64,000 bases of DNA from Companilactobacillus mindensis DSM 14500 (GTDB taxonomy: Bacteria > Bacillota > Bacilli > Lactobacillales > Lactobacillaceae), in contig NZ_AZEZ01000073.1 in the NCBI RefSeq assembly GCF_001434275.1, positions 25,613 through 89,612 on the forward strand. Direction: 5' to 3'. The notes under the pieces are model-generated. The model made no database searches, was not told the DNA's origin, and was given only the letters and a program-made list of their open reading frames with translations. Positions 20,142-30,530 of this stretch are shown here, one piece after another. The translations under genes and the position numbers were made by a program. Numbering within the stretch: the first letter of the stretch is position 1; each line of letters opens with the position of its first letter.

Positions 20142-20158
20142 GAGAAAGGTGTGTAATT

Positions 20159-20344
20159 ATGGCTAAACTTAAAATTACTCTAACTAGAAGTGCAGCTCAC
20201 CGCCTTCCTGCTCAACGTAAAGTTGTCAAGGAATTAGGACTTGGAAGAGTTTCAAGTTCTGTTGTTAAGCCGGACGATCCAGCTATCCGTGGTGCTGTTA
20301 GAAAAATCGCTCACTTAGTTAGTGTTGAAGAAGTTAAAGATTAA
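20159..20344 (+). CDS. rpmD: 50S ribosomal protein L30
   Basis: This is a 61-residue large-subunit protein with the family pattern [20 protein letters not shown] and [20 protein letters not shown] with GGAGAAAGGTGTGTAATT. It lies between rpsE and rplO. Confidence 0.98.
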   Translation: MAKLKITLTRSAAHRLPAQRKVVKELGLGRVSSSVVKPDDPAIRGAVRKIAHLVSVEEVKD

Positions 20345-20374
20345 TAAATTCATAAAAGATTAGGAGGTGCAATA

Positions 20375-20815
20375 ATGGAACTAAACGAACTTAAGCCAAG
20401 TGCAGGCTCAAGACACTCAAGAAAGCGTCTAGGTCGTGGTACTTCAAGTGGTACAGGTAAAACTGCTGGTCGTGGTCAAAAAGGTCAATTGGCTAGATCA
20501 GGTGGTAAGACACGTATCGGTTTTGAAGGTGGACAAATGCCTTTGTTCCGTCGTATGCCAAAACGTGGATTCAATAACATCAACCGCAAGGAATATGCTA
20601 TTGTTAACCTAAGTGATTTAAGTAAGTTCAATGACGGTGCTGAAGTTAATGTTGAAACATTAAAGGCAGCAGGTGTTATTAAGAAAGAATATAATGGTGT
20701 TAAGTTGCTTGCTAACGGTGAAGTTAGTGCTAAGTTAACTGTTAAAGTTGCTAAGAGCTCAGCCGCAGCAACTAAGGCAATCGAAGCCGCTGGTGGAACT
20801 GTAGAGGTGATCTAA
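20375..20815 (+). CDS. rplO: 50S ribosomal protein L15
   Basis: L15 is a late assembly protein. The 146 residues show the glycine/arginine-rich N-terminus [20 protein letters not shown] and [23 protein letters not shown] with TTAGGAGGTGCAATA. Its stop overlaps the secY start (TAATG), implying coupling. Confidence 0.99.
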   Translation: MELNELKPSAGSRHSRKRLGRGTSSGTGKTAGRGQKGQLARSGGKTRIGFEGGQMPLFRRMPKRGFNNINRKEYAIVNLSDLSKFNDGAEVNVETLKAAGVIKKEYNGVKLLANGEVSAKLTVKVAKSSAAATKAIEAAGGTVEVI

Positions 20816-22110
20816 TGCTTGGAACTATCAGAGATGCTCTAAAGGTAAAGGAAATCCGTAAAAAGATTCTATTTACCTTGATGTTACTTGTTATATATCG
20901 TTTGGGTTCACAAATTACCGTTCCTGGTGTTAACGCAGCAGCTATGGATAAAGTCGGTTCAACAGGGTTGGTTCCTTTATTGGATACTGTTACCGGTGGT
21001 GGCCTATCGAACTACTCTATTTTCTCAATGGGTGTTTCACCATTCATTACGGCCCAAATTGTTGTTCAACTTTTACAAATGGACATTGTTCCTAAATTTG
21101 TAGAGTGGAGTAAACAAGGTGAAGTTGGTCGTAGAAAGTTAAATCAAGTAACGAGATATTTGACGATTGTTTTGGGTTTTGTTCAGTCAATCGGTATTAC
21201 TGCCGGTTTTAACCAATTAAGTGGTTTGGGATTAGTTAAATCTCCTAATATGAGAGCTTTCATTACTATTGGTATCATCTTAACTGGTGGTACTATGCTT
21301 CTTACTTGGATTGGTGAGCAGATTACCGATAAAGGTTTAGGTAATGGAGTTTCAGTAATTATCTTCGCAGGTATTATTGCTAGACTTCCTAGTGGAATTC
21401 AACAAATTTACCGTGATTATATTACAAATGCTAGTTCAGCAGATCTTGCTAAGAATATCGCATTCATCGTCGGTCTTGTGATCGTAATCTTGATTGTTGT
21501 GCAATTTGTTACATATGTTCAACAAGCAAGTAGAAGAATTCCTATTCAATATACAAGACGTGCTGCTGGTAGTGGTAGTGAAAGTTTTCTACCATTGAAG
21601 GTTAACGTTGCTGGTGTTATTCCTGTTATCTTCGCTAGTTCATTTATTGTTACGCCTCAAACAATTTTGATGGCATTCCAAGCAAATCACAGTGGAGATC
21701 AATGGTATCAAGTATTAACGGAAATATTCAGTATGCAGACTACAACAGGTTCGATAATTTATACATTGTTGATTGTATTATTTACATTCTTCTATGCATT
21801 TGTTCAAGTAAATCCTGAAAAGCTTGCAGAAAACCTACAAAAACAAGGGGCTTATATCCCTGGTGTTTGGCCTGGTAATGAAACAATCAAGTTCATGTCA
21901 GGTGTATTAATGAGACTATCAACTGTCGGAGCTGCGTTCCTAGGTTTAGTTTCATTACTTCCATTATTAGCAGCCAACTTGTTCAACTTACCTCAATCCA
22001 TCGGATTAGGTGGTACAAGTTTGTTGATCATCGTTGGTGTTGCTTTGGAAATGGATCGTCAATTACGTGGTCTTTTGATGAAGCGTGAATACGTCGGGTT
22101 TATTAGATAA
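20815..22110 (+). CDS. secY: Protein translocase channel subunit SecY
   Basis: SecY is the central ten-helix membrane channel of the Sec translocon, working with SecE, SecG and SecA. The 431 residues include the plug/TM2 region ([20 protein letters not shown]), [15 protein letters not shown], and the cytoplasmic loop [10 protein letters not shown]. The C-terminal [19 protein letters not shown] is conserved. ATG overlaps the rplO stop, with the ribosome-binding site (GAGGTG) in rplO. The neighbour adk follows 22 bases on. It would export the surface proteins described elsewhere in this window. Confidence 0.99.
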   Translation: MLGTIRDALKVKEIRKKILFTLMLLVIYRLGSQITVPGVNAAAMDKVGSTGLVPLLDTVTGGGLSNYSIFSMGVSPFITAQIVVQLLQMDIVPKFVEWSKQGEVGRRKLNQVTRYLTIVLGFVQSIGITAGFNQLSGLGLVKSPNMRAFITIGIILTGGTMLLTWIGEQITDKGLGNGVSVIIFAGIIARLPSGIQQIYRDYITNASSADLAKNIAFIVGLVIVILIVVQFVTYVQQASRRIPIQYTRRAAGSGSESFLPLKVNVAGVIPVIFASSFIVTPQTILMAFQANHSGDQWYQVLTEIFSMQTTTGSIIYTLLIVLFTFFYAFVQVNPEKLAENLQKQGAYIPGVWPGNETIKFMSGVLMRLSTVGAAFLGLVSLLPLLAANLFNLPQSIGLGGTSLLIIVGVALEMDRQLRGLLMKREYVGFIR

Positions 22111-22132
22111 GATAATTGGAGATGTTTTGACA

Positions 22133-22786
22133 ATGAATATTGTATTGATGGGATTGCCTGGTGCTGGTAAAGGTACTCAAGCTGAAAAGATTGTTGAAGA
22201 TTTTAAAGTTGTTCATATTTCAACTGGTGACATGTTCAGAGCTGCTATGGCTAACAAGACAGAAGTTGGTCTAAAGGCTAAAGGGTTCATCGACAAAGGT
22301 GAACTTGTTCCGGATGATGTTACCGAAGCTATCGTTGAAGAACGTTTAGCTGAAGCTGATGTTCAAAAAGATGGATATATGTTAGATGGATTTCCGAGAA
22401 CTCTTGAACAGGCTAACGCTTTACAGACAATTGCAATGAATGTAAACAAACCTATAGATGCTGTCATCTATATCGATGTAAAGCCTGAAACATTAGTTGA
22501 TCGTTTATCTGGAAGATATATTTGTTCTAAGTGTGGAGCAACTTATCATAAAATTTACAATCCTACTAAGGTTGAAGGAACTTGTGACGTCTGTGGCGGA
22601 CATGAATTCTTCCAACGTGAGGACGATAAACCAGAAACTGTAAAGAATAGATTAAAAGTTAATATTGAAATGAATACACCATTAATTGATTTTTACGATA
22701 AGTTGAACTTGTTGTACAAGATCAATGGTGAACAAGAAATAGATGAAGTTTATAACGAAGTAAAGAAAGTTTTACAAAACTTGTAA
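22133..22786 (+). CDS. adk: Adenylate kinase
   Basis: Adenylate kinase converts ATP and AMP to two ADP in the cytosol. With ATG at this point it has 217 residues, [20 protein letters not shown], with the P-loop GLPGAGKGT at 7-15. [10 protein letters not shown] follows, and a zinc-type LID with CSKCGATYH and CDVCGGHEF (four cysteines) is typical of Gram-positives. Longer in-frame starts reach back into secY but lack a ribosome-binding site; TTG six bases upstream of the ATG remains possible because TTGGAGA is nearer to it. Confidence 0.97.
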   Translation: MNIVLMGLPGAGKGTQAEKIVEDFKVVHISTGDMFRAAMANKTEVGLKAKGFIDKGELVPDDVTEAIVEERLAEADVQKDGYMLDGFPRTLEQANALQTIAMNVNKPIDAVIYIDVKPETLVDRLSGRYICSKCGATYHKIYNPTKVEGTCDVCGGHEFFQREDDKPETVKNRLKVNIEMNTPLIDFYDKLNLLYKINGEQEIDEVYNEVKKVLQNL

Positions 22787-22804
22787 AACTTTTTGCTTTG
22801 AATG

Positions 22805-22833
22805 TTTACATGTACGGAAAATTATTGTATAAT
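22805..22833 (+). promoter_or_regulatory. Internal promoter ahead of infA
   Basis: TTTACA and a perfect TATAAT are spaced by 17 bases within the adk-infA gap. It would allow separate expression of infA, rpmJ, rpsM, rpsK, rpoA and rplQ. Confidence 0.8.
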
Positions 22834-22881
22834 TCGCCAGTATATGCAGAATAATTTCATCCCGTATGGAGGTTAATATCT

Positions 22882-23100
22882 TTGGCAAAAGAAGATGTCA
22901 TTGAAGTAGAAGGTACAATTTCAGAAACATTGCCTAATGCAATGTTTAAGGTAAAGCTTGAAAATGGTGCTACAGTTCTAGCCCATGTGTCAGGTAAAAT
23001 CCGCATGCACTACATCAGAATTTTACCCGGTGACAAGGTTACCGTGGAATTATCCCCTTATGATTTAACCAAGGGAAGAATTACATATAGATATAGATAA
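22882..23100 (+). CDS. infA: Translation initiation factor IF-1
   Basis: IF-1 is a 72-residue OB-fold factor that occupies the A site during initiation. The sequence [20 protein letters not shown] and [19 protein letters not shown] matches the family end to end. The start is TTG with ATGGAGGTTAATATCT. A strong internal promoter lies about 50 bases upstream. Confidence 0.99.
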   Translation: MAKEDVIEVEGTISETLPNAMFKVKLENGATVLAHVSGKIRMHYIRILPGDKVTVELSPYDLTKGRITYRYR

Positions 23101-23132
23101 TAAGTTTTTTAATGGAATGGAGGTTCCACAAT

Positions 23133-23249
23133 ATGAAAGTAAGACCATCCGTTAAACCTATGTGCGAACACTGTAAGGTAATTAAGAGACGCGGTCGCGT
23201 CATGGTTATTTGCTCTGCAGATCCAAAGCACAAACAAAGACAAGGATAA
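23133..23249 (+). CDS. rpmJ: 50S ribosomal protein L36
   Basis: This is the smallest ribosomal protein, 38 residues: [20 protein letters not shown], then [18 protein letters not shown]. The zinc ligands Cys11, Cys14, Cys27 and His33 are intact, so this is the zinc-binding type. ATG follows AATGGAGGTTCCACAAT. It lies in its canonical place between infA and rpsM. Confidence 0.98.
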   Translation: MKVRPSVKPMCEHCKVIKRRGRVMVICSADPKHKQRQG

Positions 23250-23271
23250 TTTAATAGGAGGTGCATAGTTA

Positions 23272-23637
23272 ATGGCTCGTATAGCAGGTGTAGATTTACC
23301 TCGTGATAAGAGAATCGTTATCGCCCTAACATACATTTTTGGTATCGGCGAAACAACAGCTCAAAAAGTACTTAAAGATGCTGGCGTATCAGAAGACATT
23401 CGTACAAGAGACTTAACTCCTGAACAAGAAGAAAAAATTCGTGCAGAAGTTGATAAGGTTCGTGTCGAAGGTGACTTACGTCGTGAAGTAAGTATGAACA
23501 TCAAGAGATTACAAGAAATTGGCTCATATCGTGGTATGAGACATCGTCGTGGTTTGCCAGTTCGTGGACAAAACACAAAGAACAACGCAAGAACTCGCAA
23601 GGGTAAGAAAACTACTATTGCAGGTAAGAAGAAGTAA
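23272..23637 (+). CDS. rpsM: 30S ribosomal protein S13
   Basis: S13 is a 30S head protein that contacts L5 and the P-site tRNA. The 121 residues include [20 protein letters not shown] and the C-terminal [23 protein letters not shown] with ATAGGAGGTGCATAGTTA. Confidence 0.99.
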   Translation: MARIAGVDLPRDKRIVIALTYIFGIGETTAQKVLKDAGVSEDIRTRDLTPEQEEKIRAEVDKVRVEGDLRREVSMNIKRLQEIGSYRGMRHRRGLPVRGQNTKNNARTRKGKKTTIAGKKK

Positions 23638-23660
23638 TAGATTAAGATAGGAGGTTAATC

Positions 23661-24047
23661 ATGGCACAAACAAAAGGTCGTAAGCGCCGTACTAAGAAGC
23701 ATATTGAAGCTGGTGTTGCACATATCCACTCAACTTTCAATAACACACTAGTTATGATCACTGATGTTAACGGTAATGCCGTTTCATGGTCATCAGCTGG
23801 TGCACTTGGATTCAAGGGTAGTCGTAAATCAACACCATTTGCTGCACAAATGGCTGGTGAAGCTGCTGCTAAGGAATCAATGGAACACGGTATGAAATCT
23901 GTTGAAGTAGCTGTTAAGGGTCCTGGTTCAGGTCGTGAAGCTGCAATCCGTTCACTACAAGCTACTGGATTGGAAATCACTGCTATTCGTGATGTTACAC
24001 CAGTTCCACATAATGGTTCTCGTCCTCCAAAGCGTCGTCGTGTATAG
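23661..24047 (+). CDS. rpsK: 30S ribosomal protein S11
   Basis: S11 lies at the platform near the E site. The 128 residues include [39 protein letters not shown] and the terminal [15 protein letters not shown] with GATAGGAGGTTAATC. Confidence 0.99.
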   Translation: MAQTKGRKRRTKKHIEAGVAHIHSTFNNTLVMITDVNGNAVSWSSAGALGFKGSRKSTPFAAQMAGEAAAKESMEHGMKSVEVAVKGPGSGREAAIRSLQATGLEITAIRDVTPVPHNGSRPPKRRRV

Positions 24048-24110
24048 AATGGTTGTATACCCATATGAACTACGCTACACACATTTCGTTTTGAAAGGGG
24101 AACTAACCGA

Positions 24111-25049
24111 ATGATCGAATTTGAAAAGCCAGCTATTACTTCTGTTGAAGAAAATAGCAGTTATGGCAAGTATATTATCGAACCGCTTGAAAGAGGTTAT
24201 GGTACAACTTTAGGTAATTCATTACGTAGAGTTTTATTAGCATCATTACCTGGTACTGCGGTATCTGATATTCAAATAGATGGTGTATTGCATGAATTCT
24301 CAGCCATTGATGGCGTAATTGAAGACGTTACACAAATTGTGCTTAACGTTAAGAAGTTAAAGCTTAAATCATATGCTGAAGACAGTTTAAAAGCCGAGAT
24401 CGATGTTGTTGGTCCTGCTACTGTTACAGCTAAAGATATCAAAGCTGATGATGATCTAGAAGTCCTCGATCCAGAACAATTTATTTGTACTGTTGCTGAG
24501 GGTGGACATTTCCACATGCAAATGACAATTAAAAATGGTCGTGGATATACTCCTGCAGAACAAAATAAGACGGACGAAACACCAATTGGTGTTCTTCCAG
24601 TTGACTCTATTTTTACACCTGTAGAAAAGGTTAACTATCAAGTTGAAAACACTCGTGTGGGTAAGAGAAACGACTTCGACAAATTAACAATCGATATCTG
24701 GACAAATGGTTCAATTGGACCACGCGAAGCTATTAGTTTGTCAGCTAAGATCCTTACAGAACACTTAAACAGTTTTGTAAACCTTACTGAAGAAGCTAAG
24801 AGTGCCGACATGATGATCGAAAAAGAGGAAACTCAAAAAGAGAAGAAGCTTGAAATGACTATTGAAGAACTAGACTTGTCTGTTCGTTCATATAATTGTT
24901 TGAAGCGTGCCGGTATCAATACTGTGCAAGAGCTTACTGAAAAATCCGAAGCAGATATGATGCGTGTTCGTAATCTCGGACGCAAGTCACTTGTTGAGGT
25001 TAAAGAAAAGCTTGCTGATCTTGGATTATCATTGAAGCAAGAAGACTAA
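24111..25049 (+). CDS. rpoA: RNA polymerase alpha subunit
   Basis: The alpha subunit dimer scaffolds RNA polymerase assembly and contacts activators and UP elements. The 312 residues show the N-terminal domain ([20 protein letters not shown]) and the C-terminal helix-hairpin-helix domain ([40 protein letters not shown]). ATG with GAAAGGGGAACTAACCGA. It is the usual partner of rplQ at the end of the alpha operon. Confidence 0.99.
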   Translation: MIEFEKPAITSVEENSSYGKYIIEPLERGYGTTLGNSLRRVLLASLPGTAVSDIQIDGVLHEFSAIDGVIEDVTQIVLNVKKLKLKSYAEDSLKAEIDVVGPATVTAKDIKADDDLEVLDPEQFICTVAEGGHFHMQMTIKNGRGYTPAEQNKTDETPIGVLPVDSIFTPVEKVNYQVENTRVGKRNDFDKLTIDIWTNGSIGPREAISLSAKILTEHLNSFVNLTEEAKSADMMIEKEETQKEKKLEMTIEELDLSVRSYNCLKRAGINTVQELTEKSEADMMRVRNLGRKSLVEVKEKLADLGLSLKQED

Positions 25050-25079
25050 TAATATCAAATTCAAACAGGAGGTATAGAC

Positions 25080-25460
25080 ATGGGCTACCGTAAACTAGGA
25101 CGTAACAGTTCTCAAAGAAAAGCAATGTTACGCGATTTAACTACTGATTTACTCATTAATGAACATATTGTAACAACTGAAACTCGCGCTAAAGAGATCA
25201 GTCGTACAACTGAAAAGATGATAACCTTAGGTAAACGCGGTGATTTACATGCTCGTCGTCAAGCTGCTGCTTATGTTAGAAACGAAGTTGCTAACATTAC
25301 AGAAGATGATGATGCAGTTATTGTTCAATCAGCTCTTCAAAAATTATTCAGTGACATCGCACCTCGTTACAAAGAACGTAATGGTGGATACACACGTATT
25401 TTGAAGACAACTCCACGCCGTGGAGATGCTGCACCAATGGTTATTATTGAATTAGTTTAA
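25080..25460 (+). CDS. rplQ: 50S ribosomal protein L17
   Basis: L17 is a large-subunit protein near the tunnel exit. The 126 residues start [20 protein letters not shown] and contain [23 protein letters not shown] with ACAGGAGGTATAGAC. It is the last gene of the alpha segment before a structured intergenic region. Confidence 0.99.
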   Translation: MGYRKLGRNSSQRKAMLRDLTTDLLINEHIVTTETRAKEISRTTEKMITLGKRGDLHARRQAAAYVRNEVANITEDDDAVIVQSALQKLFSDIAPRYKERNGGYTRILKTTPRRGDAAPMVIIELV

Positions 25461-25482
25461 TAATAATTGTTTATTAATATTT

Positions 25483-25598
25483 AAAAAATCAGTCATTCTG
25501 ATGAATTAGTGAGTGTTAAGATGATGGTTATTTTCAACCAAGTCTATCTCTGAGATCCTCTTAAAAAGGGACACTAATTTGTCGAATGATTTTTTTTT
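25483..25598 (+). terminator. Long imperfect hairpin, probable terminator after rplQ
   Basis: The left arm AAAAAATCA..TTC..GA..AATTAGTG (25483-25511) and right arm CACTAATTTGTCGAATGATT (25572 onward) pair with several bulges, and the right arm runs into T8. The roughly 60-base loop contains a small GGTT/AACC hairpin. It could be a terminator or an attenuator for the downstream ecf genes. Confidence 0.55.
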
Positions 25599-25647
25599 GC
25601 TCAAATTTGTTATTATATACGTAACACAATTTTGAGGGAGATAACTT

Positions 25648-26481
25648 TTGGAAAAAATCATTTCAATTGAAAACTTGAATTACACTTATCCCGAATCGAA
25701 AAAGCCAGCCATCAAAGATTTGTCGCTCGATATTTATAAAAATGAGTGGCTGTCGATCGTTGGTAAAAATGGTAGTGGAAAATCTACTTTGACAAAACTA
25801 ATTGATGGTTTGATAGAGGCAAGTTCTGGTACCATTACTATTGCAGGACAAGTTATCAATGAAGAGAATATTTGGGACGCCCGGAAGAGAATCGGTATCA
25901 TCTTTCAAAACCCTGATCACCAATTCGTCGGTGCAACAGTTGAAGACGATGTGGCCTTTGGCTTAGAGAATCAAGGTATGCCTAGAGAAGATATGATCAA
26001 GGAAGTCGACCGTGCTTTGGCATTGGTAAAGATGTCCGATTTTAAAACGCGTGACCCCCAGTCTCTTTCCGGTGGGCAGAAACAACGGGTAGCTATCGCT
26101 GGAGTTTTGGCAACGAAGCCACAGATCATTATCATGGATGAATCGACAAGTATGCTTGATCCCGATGGACGCAAGACTGTTTTGGATCTAGTTCAGCAAT
26201 TACGAAAACAACAGGATCTGACGATCATTTCGATCACTCACGACATTGAAGAGACGGAATTGTCCCAGAGAATCGTTGTTTTGAATGATGGGCAAATCGT
26301 TAAAGATGGTAAACCAGTGGACATTTATGATTTAGGGTCTAATTTGCGCAAATATGGCCTTGAGGAACCTTTTTCAAGTAAATTAATGTCAATTATAAGG
26401 GTGACTGAAAAATTGCCTGAGGGCTATTTAAGTGAAGAGGAGTTGAAGCAGCAACTATGGAAATTACATTCGAACATGTGA
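25648..26481 (+). CDS. ecfA1: ECF transporter energy-coupling ATPase EcfA1
   Basis: EcfA1 is one of the two ATPases of the shared energy-coupling module that powers uptake of vitamins and metals through interchangeable S components. The 277 residues have Walker A GKNGSGKST, Q-loop FQNPDHQF, signature LSGGQKQR and Walker B IIIMDESTSMLD; the Ser in DEST is a conservative variant. The start is TTG after TTTTGAGGGAGATAACT. The last 25 bases overlap ecfA2. The position after rplQ is the standard Firmicute location. Confidence 0.97.
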   Translation: MEKIISIENLNYTYPESKKPAIKDLSLDIYKNEWLSIVGKNGSGKSTLTKLIDGLIEASSGTITIAGQVINEENIWDARKRIGIIFQNPDHQFVGATVEDDVAFGLENQGMPREDMIKEVDRALALVKMSDFKTRDPQSLSGGQKQRVAIAGVLATKPQIIIMDESTSMLDPDGRKTVLDLVQQLRKQQDLTIISITHDIEETELSQRIVVLNDGQIVKDGKPVDIYDLGSNLRKYGLEEPFSSKLMSIIRVTEKLPEGYLSEEELKQQLWKLHSNM

Positions 26482-27311
26482 CACACTCTTACGAAGCTAA
26501 TAGTCCGACTGCTAGTCTCGGTTTAGATGATGTTTCCTTGACGATCAAGGACAAATTATTTACGGCCATTGTCGGGCAGACGGGGAGTGGTAAGTCAACG
26601 TTAGTTAGACACATCAACGCCCTGTTGAAACCGACATCAGGTAAAGTTATTGTCGGCAAGCGAGTGATCACTTCTGAAACTAATAACAAGAATCTCAAAC
26701 CCTTGCGTAAACAAGTCGGCATGGTCTTTCAATTTCCCGAAAGTCAGTTGTTTGAGGATACAGTTGAAAAAGATATCATGTTTGGTCCGATGAACTTTGG
26801 TGCCACTGAAGAGGAAGCTAGAAAGGCTGCCCATACAATGATCAAATTAGTTGGATTAGATGAATCACTATTGTCAAAATCGCCATTTGATCTTTCTGGT
26901 GGTCAGATGCGGCGAGTAGCGATTGCTGGAGTTTTGGCTAGTGACCCGGAGACGGTGATTTTGGATGAACCGACAGCAGGGCTTGATCCAGTTGGACGTT
27001 TGGAGATCATGAATTTATTTAAGGACCTTCAAGAAAAAGGCAAGACGATTATTTTGATCACGCACAATATGGATGACGTCGCAGACTATGCAGATGAGAT
27101 GGCAGTTATCCACAGTGGAAAACTAATTGCTCAAGGACCACCTAAAGAAGTTTTCAACAACCAAGAACTTTTACAAGATGACGTATTAACTTTGCCACAC
27201 AGTGCATCTTTTGCCAAAGAGTTGCAACAAAAAGGTTTTCACTTTGATAAACTACCGATTACGATCAACGAGTTAGGAACTGAAATTAAACAACAGTTAA
27301 ATGGTGATTAA
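26457..27311 (+). CDS. ecfA2: ECF transporter energy-coupling ATPase EcfA2
   Basis: EcfA2 is the second ATPase of the ECF module, forming a heterodimer with EcfA1 under EcfT. The 284 residues show Walker A GQTGSGKST, Q-loop FQFPESQLF, signature LSGGQMRR and Walker B VILDEPTAGLDP. ATG lies inside the end of ecfA1 with GAGGAGTTGAAGCAGC upstream. It abuts ecfT with no gap. Confidence 0.97.
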   Translation: MEITFEHVTHSYEANSPTASLGLDDVSLTIKDKLFTAIVGQTGSGKSTLVRHINALLKPTSGKVIVGKRVITSETNNKNLKPLRKQVGMVFQFPESQLFEDTVEKDIMFGPMNFGATEEEARKAAHTMIKLVGLDESLLSKSPFDLSGGQMRRVAIAGVLASDPETVILDEPTAGLDPVGRLEIMNLFKDLQEKGKTIILITHNMDDVADYADEMAVIHSGKLIAQGPPKEVFNNQELLQDDVLTLPHSASFAKELQQKGFHFDKLPITINELGTEIKQQLNGD

Positions 27312-28109
27312 ATGGATAAGATAATTTTAGGGAGATATCTACCTGGGGATTCGATTATTTACCGTTTGGACCCGCGGGGGAAATTTTTATTAACATTCTA
27401 TTTCGTAGGAATCGTCTTTTTAGCCAATAATGTGGCTTCTTATGCGTTCTTATTAGCTTTTGTATTGTTCGCAGTTTATTTATCAAAGATAAACTTTGGC
27501 TTCTTTATTAAGGGATTACGGCCGATATTTTGGCTGATCTTATTTACAGTAGCCTTGCAGCTGTTCTTCACGCCTAGCAATCATCCACTGTGGCACTGGG
27601 GGATTTTGACCTTCTCCAAAGAGGGAATGGTTATTGCCGGTTATATTTTTATCAGATTCGTTCTGATCATATTCATTTCGACATTGCTGACCTTAACAAC
27701 GACACCTATCGAGATTTCCGATTCGATCGAGAGCATTCTCAAGCCGTTGAAGAAAATCAACTTTCCAGTTACTCAGGTAGCTTTAATGTTGTCGATTGCG
27801 TTAAGATTCGTGCCGTTATTAGTAGATGAAACCACCAAGATCATGGATGCCCAGAGAGCTCGGGGAGTCGACTTTGGTGAAGGTGTATTGATCAAGCGGA
27901 TCAAGTCGTTTGTACCGATCCTGATTCCATTGTTCGTCAGCAGTTTCTCGATTGCTTATGATCTGGCAATTGCGATGGAATCAAGAGGCTACAAAGATGG
28001 CGAGGGCCGCAGCAAGTACCGAGTACTCAGTTGGGATAAACGCGACAATTTGATGGTGCTGTTTATGGCCGTAGTAACAATTATTTTATTATTTTTACGG
28101 AGTTATTAA
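27312..28109 (+). CDS. ecfT: ECF transporter transmembrane subunit EcfT
   Basis: EcfT is the membrane scaffold of the ECF module. The 265 residues have several transmembrane helices and the two coupling-helix motifs, AQRARGVDFG and MESRGYKDGEG, that dock into the EcfA pair. The start ATG follows the ecfA2 stop directly. Substrate-binding S proteins are not in the window. Confidence 0.97.
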   Translation: MDKIILGRYLPGDSIIYRLDPRGKFLLTFYFVGIVFLANNVASYAFLLAFVLFAVYLSKINFGFFIKGLRPIFWLILFTVALQLFFTPSNHPLWHWGILTFSKEGMVIAGYIFIRFVLIIFISTLLTLTTTPIEISDSIESILKPLKKINFPVTQVALMLSIALRFVPLLVDETTKIMDAQRARGVDFGEGVLIKRIKSFVPILIPLFVSSFSIAYDLAIAMESRGYKDGEGRSKYRVLSWDKRDNLMVLFMAVVTIILLFLRSY

Positions 28110-28112
28110 TTT

Positions 28113-28859
28113 ATGACAAGATACAAACTGACCATCGCTTATGATGGGACTAAGTTTCATGGTTTTCAGCGTCAAAATGATCTGCGTACCGTTCAAGGCG
28201 TCGTTGAGAAAGCTTTGACAAAGATGACTAAAGGAAAACACGTCGATGTAGTTGGTTCGGGGCGAACTGACGCGGGCGTGCATGCTTTAGGTCAAGTGAT
28301 CCACTTTGACTATCCCGGTCAAATCCCAGCTGAAAACATGCTCAGAGCTATCAATTCTTTGATGCCATTGGATGTTTTGGCTAAAGATAGTGAGATCGTC
28401 GATGATAATTTTCACGCTCGTTTTGGAGTGACGAAAAAAACTTATCAATATCGAGTCTCCTGTACTCACTACACTGATCCGTTCAAACGTTTTTATACTG
28501 GGCATTACGCCTATGATTTGGATGTAGATAAAATTCAAGTTGCCTTGAAAGATCTAGTTGGTGAACACGATTTCACGAGTTTTGCGGCTTCAGGTGGAAT
28601 GATAGAAAATAAAGTTAGGACTATCTATTCTGCGACAGCCGTGTATAATAAGAGCAATGACGAACTAATTTTTGAATTTACGGGCAATGGCTTCCTATAT
28701 AATATGGTTAGAATTTTAGTTGCTACTCTGTTAGAGATCGGTAATGGGCGCAGGGATGTTCATGACTTCTTGCGATTGTTTGAAGTAAAGGATCGCCAAG
28801 AGGCACGTGGCACAGCACCTGCAAGTGGGCTATATTTAAAAGAAGTTTTTTACGATTAA
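28113..28859 (+). CDS. truA: tRNA pseudouridine(38-40) synthase TruA
   Basis: TruA makes pseudouridine at positions 38-40 in tRNA anticodon arms. The 248 residues contain the catalytic [14 protein letters not shown] with Asp53 and the C-terminal [24 protein letters not shown] with TACGGAGTTATTAATTT. It ends the ecf transcript, in its usual Firmicute position. Confidence 0.98.
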   Translation: MTRYKLTIAYDGTKFHGFQRQNDLRTVQGVVEKALTKMTKGKHVDVVGSGRTDAGVHALGQVIHFDYPGQIPAENMLRAINSLMPLDVLAKDSEIVDDNFHARFGVTKKTYQYRVSCTHYTDPFKRFYTGHYAYDLDVDKIQVALKDLVGEHDFTSFAASGGMIENKVRTIYSATAVYNKSNDELIFEFTGNGFLYNMVRILVATLLEIGNGRRDVHDFLRLFEVKDRQEARGTAPASGLYLKEVFYD

Positions 28860-28873
28860 TCTGTGGATAAATA

Positions 28874-28902
28874 TTGACTTAATATAGAAATCACAGTATT
28901 AT
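28874..28902 (+). promoter_or_regulatory. Promoter of rplM-rpsI
   Basis: TTGACT and TATTAT are separated by 17 bases directly upstream of the L13 leader. Confidence 0.85.
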
Positions 28903-28907
28903 TGTAA

Positions 28908-28965
28908 CTGGTATTGTTTGCCCCACGATAAGCCCCGGAAACTTATTAGGTTGTCAAACAGACGT
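28908..28965 (+). ncRNA. L13 leader (ribosomal-protein autoregulatory RNA)
   Basis: The segment GTTTGCCCCACGATAAGCC, then CCGGAAACTTATTAGG, then TTGTCAAACAGACG has the sequence and layout of the Firmicute L13 leader. TTTG pairs with CAAA at the outside and GATAAG with CTTAT inside. It lies between the rplM promoter and the rplM ribosome-binding site. The family is believed to bind L13 for autogenous control. The assignment is by recognition of the conserved sequence. Confidence 0.85.
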
Positions 28966-28985
28966 AGAAACTGGAGGAATTTATA

Positions 28986-29429
28986 GTGCGTACAACACCA
29001 TTAGCAAAAGCAAGTGAAGTTGAACGTAAATGGTATGTAATTGACGGTGAAGATGTTGTCTTAGGTAGACTTTCATCAGTTGTTGCTTCTATTCTTAGAG
29101 GTAAGAACAAACCAACTTACACACCTAACGTTGATACAGGTGATAATGTTATTATCATCAATGCAGATAAAGTTAGATTAACAGGTAAGAAAGCTAAGAA
29201 TAAGATTTATTATTCTCACTCAGATCACCCAGGTGGGTTGAAGAGTATTTCAGCCGGCGAAAAGAGAGCTACTAAGCCAGAACGCTTCGTAGAAGACTCA
29301 ATTCGTGGTATGTTACCTAAGAACACTCTTGGTCGTCAAGAAATCAAGAAGTTGCACGTATATGCAGGTTCTGATCACCAACACCAAGCACAAAATCCAG
29401 AAATGTTGGATATCAACAAACTAATCTAA
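28986..29429 (+). CDS. rplM: 50S ribosomal protein L13
   Basis: L13 is an early assembly protein. The 147 residues begin [20 protein letters not shown] and contain [19 protein letters not shown] and [20 protein letters not shown]. The start is GTG after CTGGAGGAATTTATA, downstream of the L13 leader. It is co-transcribed with rpsI, 13 bases on. Confidence 0.99.
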   Translation: MRTTPLAKASEVERKWYVIDGEDVVLGRLSSVVASILRGKNKPTYTPNVDTGDNVIIINADKVRLTGKKAKNKIYYSHSDHPGGLKSISAGEKRATKPERFVEDSIRGMLPKNTLGRQEIKKLHVYAGSDHQHQAQNPEMLDINKLI

Positions 29430-29442
29430 GGAGGAAAAGAAT

Positions 29443-29835
29443 TTGGCACAAGTATCATACGCCGGAACAGGTCGTCGCAAGGATTCAGTTGCTCGTGTAC
29501 GCCTAGTACCCGGAAACGGAAAGATTACTATCAACAAACGTGATGTCAAAGATTACATTCCTTTTGACAATTTGATTGCTGATATGAAACAACCTCTAGA
29601 TGTTACTGAAACAGCTGACAACTATGACGTTATTGCTAACGTTAACGGTGGTGGCTTCTCAGGACAAGCTGGAGCAATTAGACATGGTATCGCAAGAGCC
29701 CTACTTGATGTAGATCCTGATTTCAGACCATCACTCAAGTCAGCCGGCTTCTTAACACGTGACCCTCGTATGAAGGAACGTAAGAAACCAGGTCTCAAGA
29801 AAGCCCGTAAGGCTTCACAATTCTCAAAACGTTAA
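29443..29835 (+). CDS. rpsI: 30S ribosomal protein S9
   Basis: S9 reaches the P-site tRNA with its C-terminal tail. The 130 residues include [20 protein letters not shown] and end [17 protein letters not shown], with the essential terminal Arg. The start is TTG after AAGGAGGAAAAGAAT. Confidence 0.99.
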   Translation: MAQVSYAGTGRRKDSVARVRLVPGNGKITINKRDVKDYIPFDNLIADMKQPLDVTETADNYDVIANVNGGGFSGQAGAIRHGIARALLDVDPDFRPSLKSAGFLTRDPRMKERKKPGLKKARKASQFSKR

Positions 29836-29861
29836 TATTTACTATTATCGGTTTGATTTTA

Positions 29862-29893
29862 AAAACATCTCTCAGTGTGAGGGATGTTTTTTT
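29862..29893 (+). terminator. Rho-independent terminator after rpsI
   Basis: AAACATCTCTCA pairs with TGAGGGATGTTT around GTG, with a T run. It closes the ribosomal superoperon. Confidence 0.92.
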
Positions 29894-29922
29894 GTTATAT
29901 ATTAATAACGGAGGAGAGTGAT

Positions 29923-30432
29923 ATGTTGAATATTGAAAAGTTATCCACAAGTTATCAAGTTAGAAAATTAGATGCTAAAGATGCTAACAAAGCCTATGCG
30001 CTAGTTCAAAGCAATCCGCTGTACTTTGCCTATTGTCCACCACAGGCGACTAGACACTCGATTTTAGAGGATATGAAGGTCGTGCCAGCCAACAAAAATT
30101 TGGACGACAAATATTATCTAGGTTTCTTTGACGGCAATGATTTGATAGCCATCTTGGATTTGATCACAGGCTATCCCAATAATACCAGTGCTTGGATCGG
30201 CTTCTTCATGGTCGACGCTAAGTATCAGAGACAAGGTATTGGCACAAAGATCATCGATAGTTTGAATGGCGAATTGTTAAAGTCAGGCATCAAGCGAATC
30301 GAATTGGCTTATGGCAAGGGTAATGAACAGAGTGAAAAGTTCTTGTTGAAGACTGGCTTTGTTAAAGATGGCCGAGAGATTAAAGTTCCAGGGTATACGG
30401 TCGTTGTTATGGAGAAGATTTTGACGGCTTAA
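29923..30432 (+). CDS. GNAT-family N-acetyltransferase
   Basis: This is a predicted cytosolic acetyl-CoA-dependent acetyltransferase of 169 residues. The acetyl-CoA-binding motif A is VDAKYQRQGIGTKIIDSLNG (the Q/R-x-x-G-x-G/A pattern), followed by IKRIELAYGKGNEQSEKFL and the terminal FVKDGREIKVPGYTVVVMEK. ATG with GGAGGAGAGTGAT is chosen over an upstream in-frame start that lies in the rpsI terminator. The substrate is unknown. Confidence 0.88.
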   Translation: MLNIEKLSTSYQVRKLDAKDANKAYALVQSNPLYFAYCPPQATRHSILEDMKVVPANKNLDDKYYLGFFDGNDLIAILDLITGYPNNTSAWIGFFMVDAKYQRQGIGTKIIDSLNGELLKSGIKRIELAYGKGNEQSEKFLLKTGFVKDGREIKVPGYTVVVMEKILTA

Positions 30433-30464
30433 TATGTGAATAATAAGAAATGAGTTTAAAATAC

Positions 30465-30496
30465 AACTATATTTTCCATTAATATACAGTGTAAAC
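30465..30496. repeat. Dispersed repeat, copy 2 (CATTAAT..ACAGTGTAAAC)
   Basis: AACTATATTTTCCATTAATA and TACAGTGTAAAC match the copies after the surface-protein and GH65 genes with several changes. It is again followed within 35 bases by a terminator hairpin. Confidence 0.5.
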
Positions 30497-30530
30497 GCGG
30501 AATAAAAGATAGCTTTTCCGCCTAACAAAA

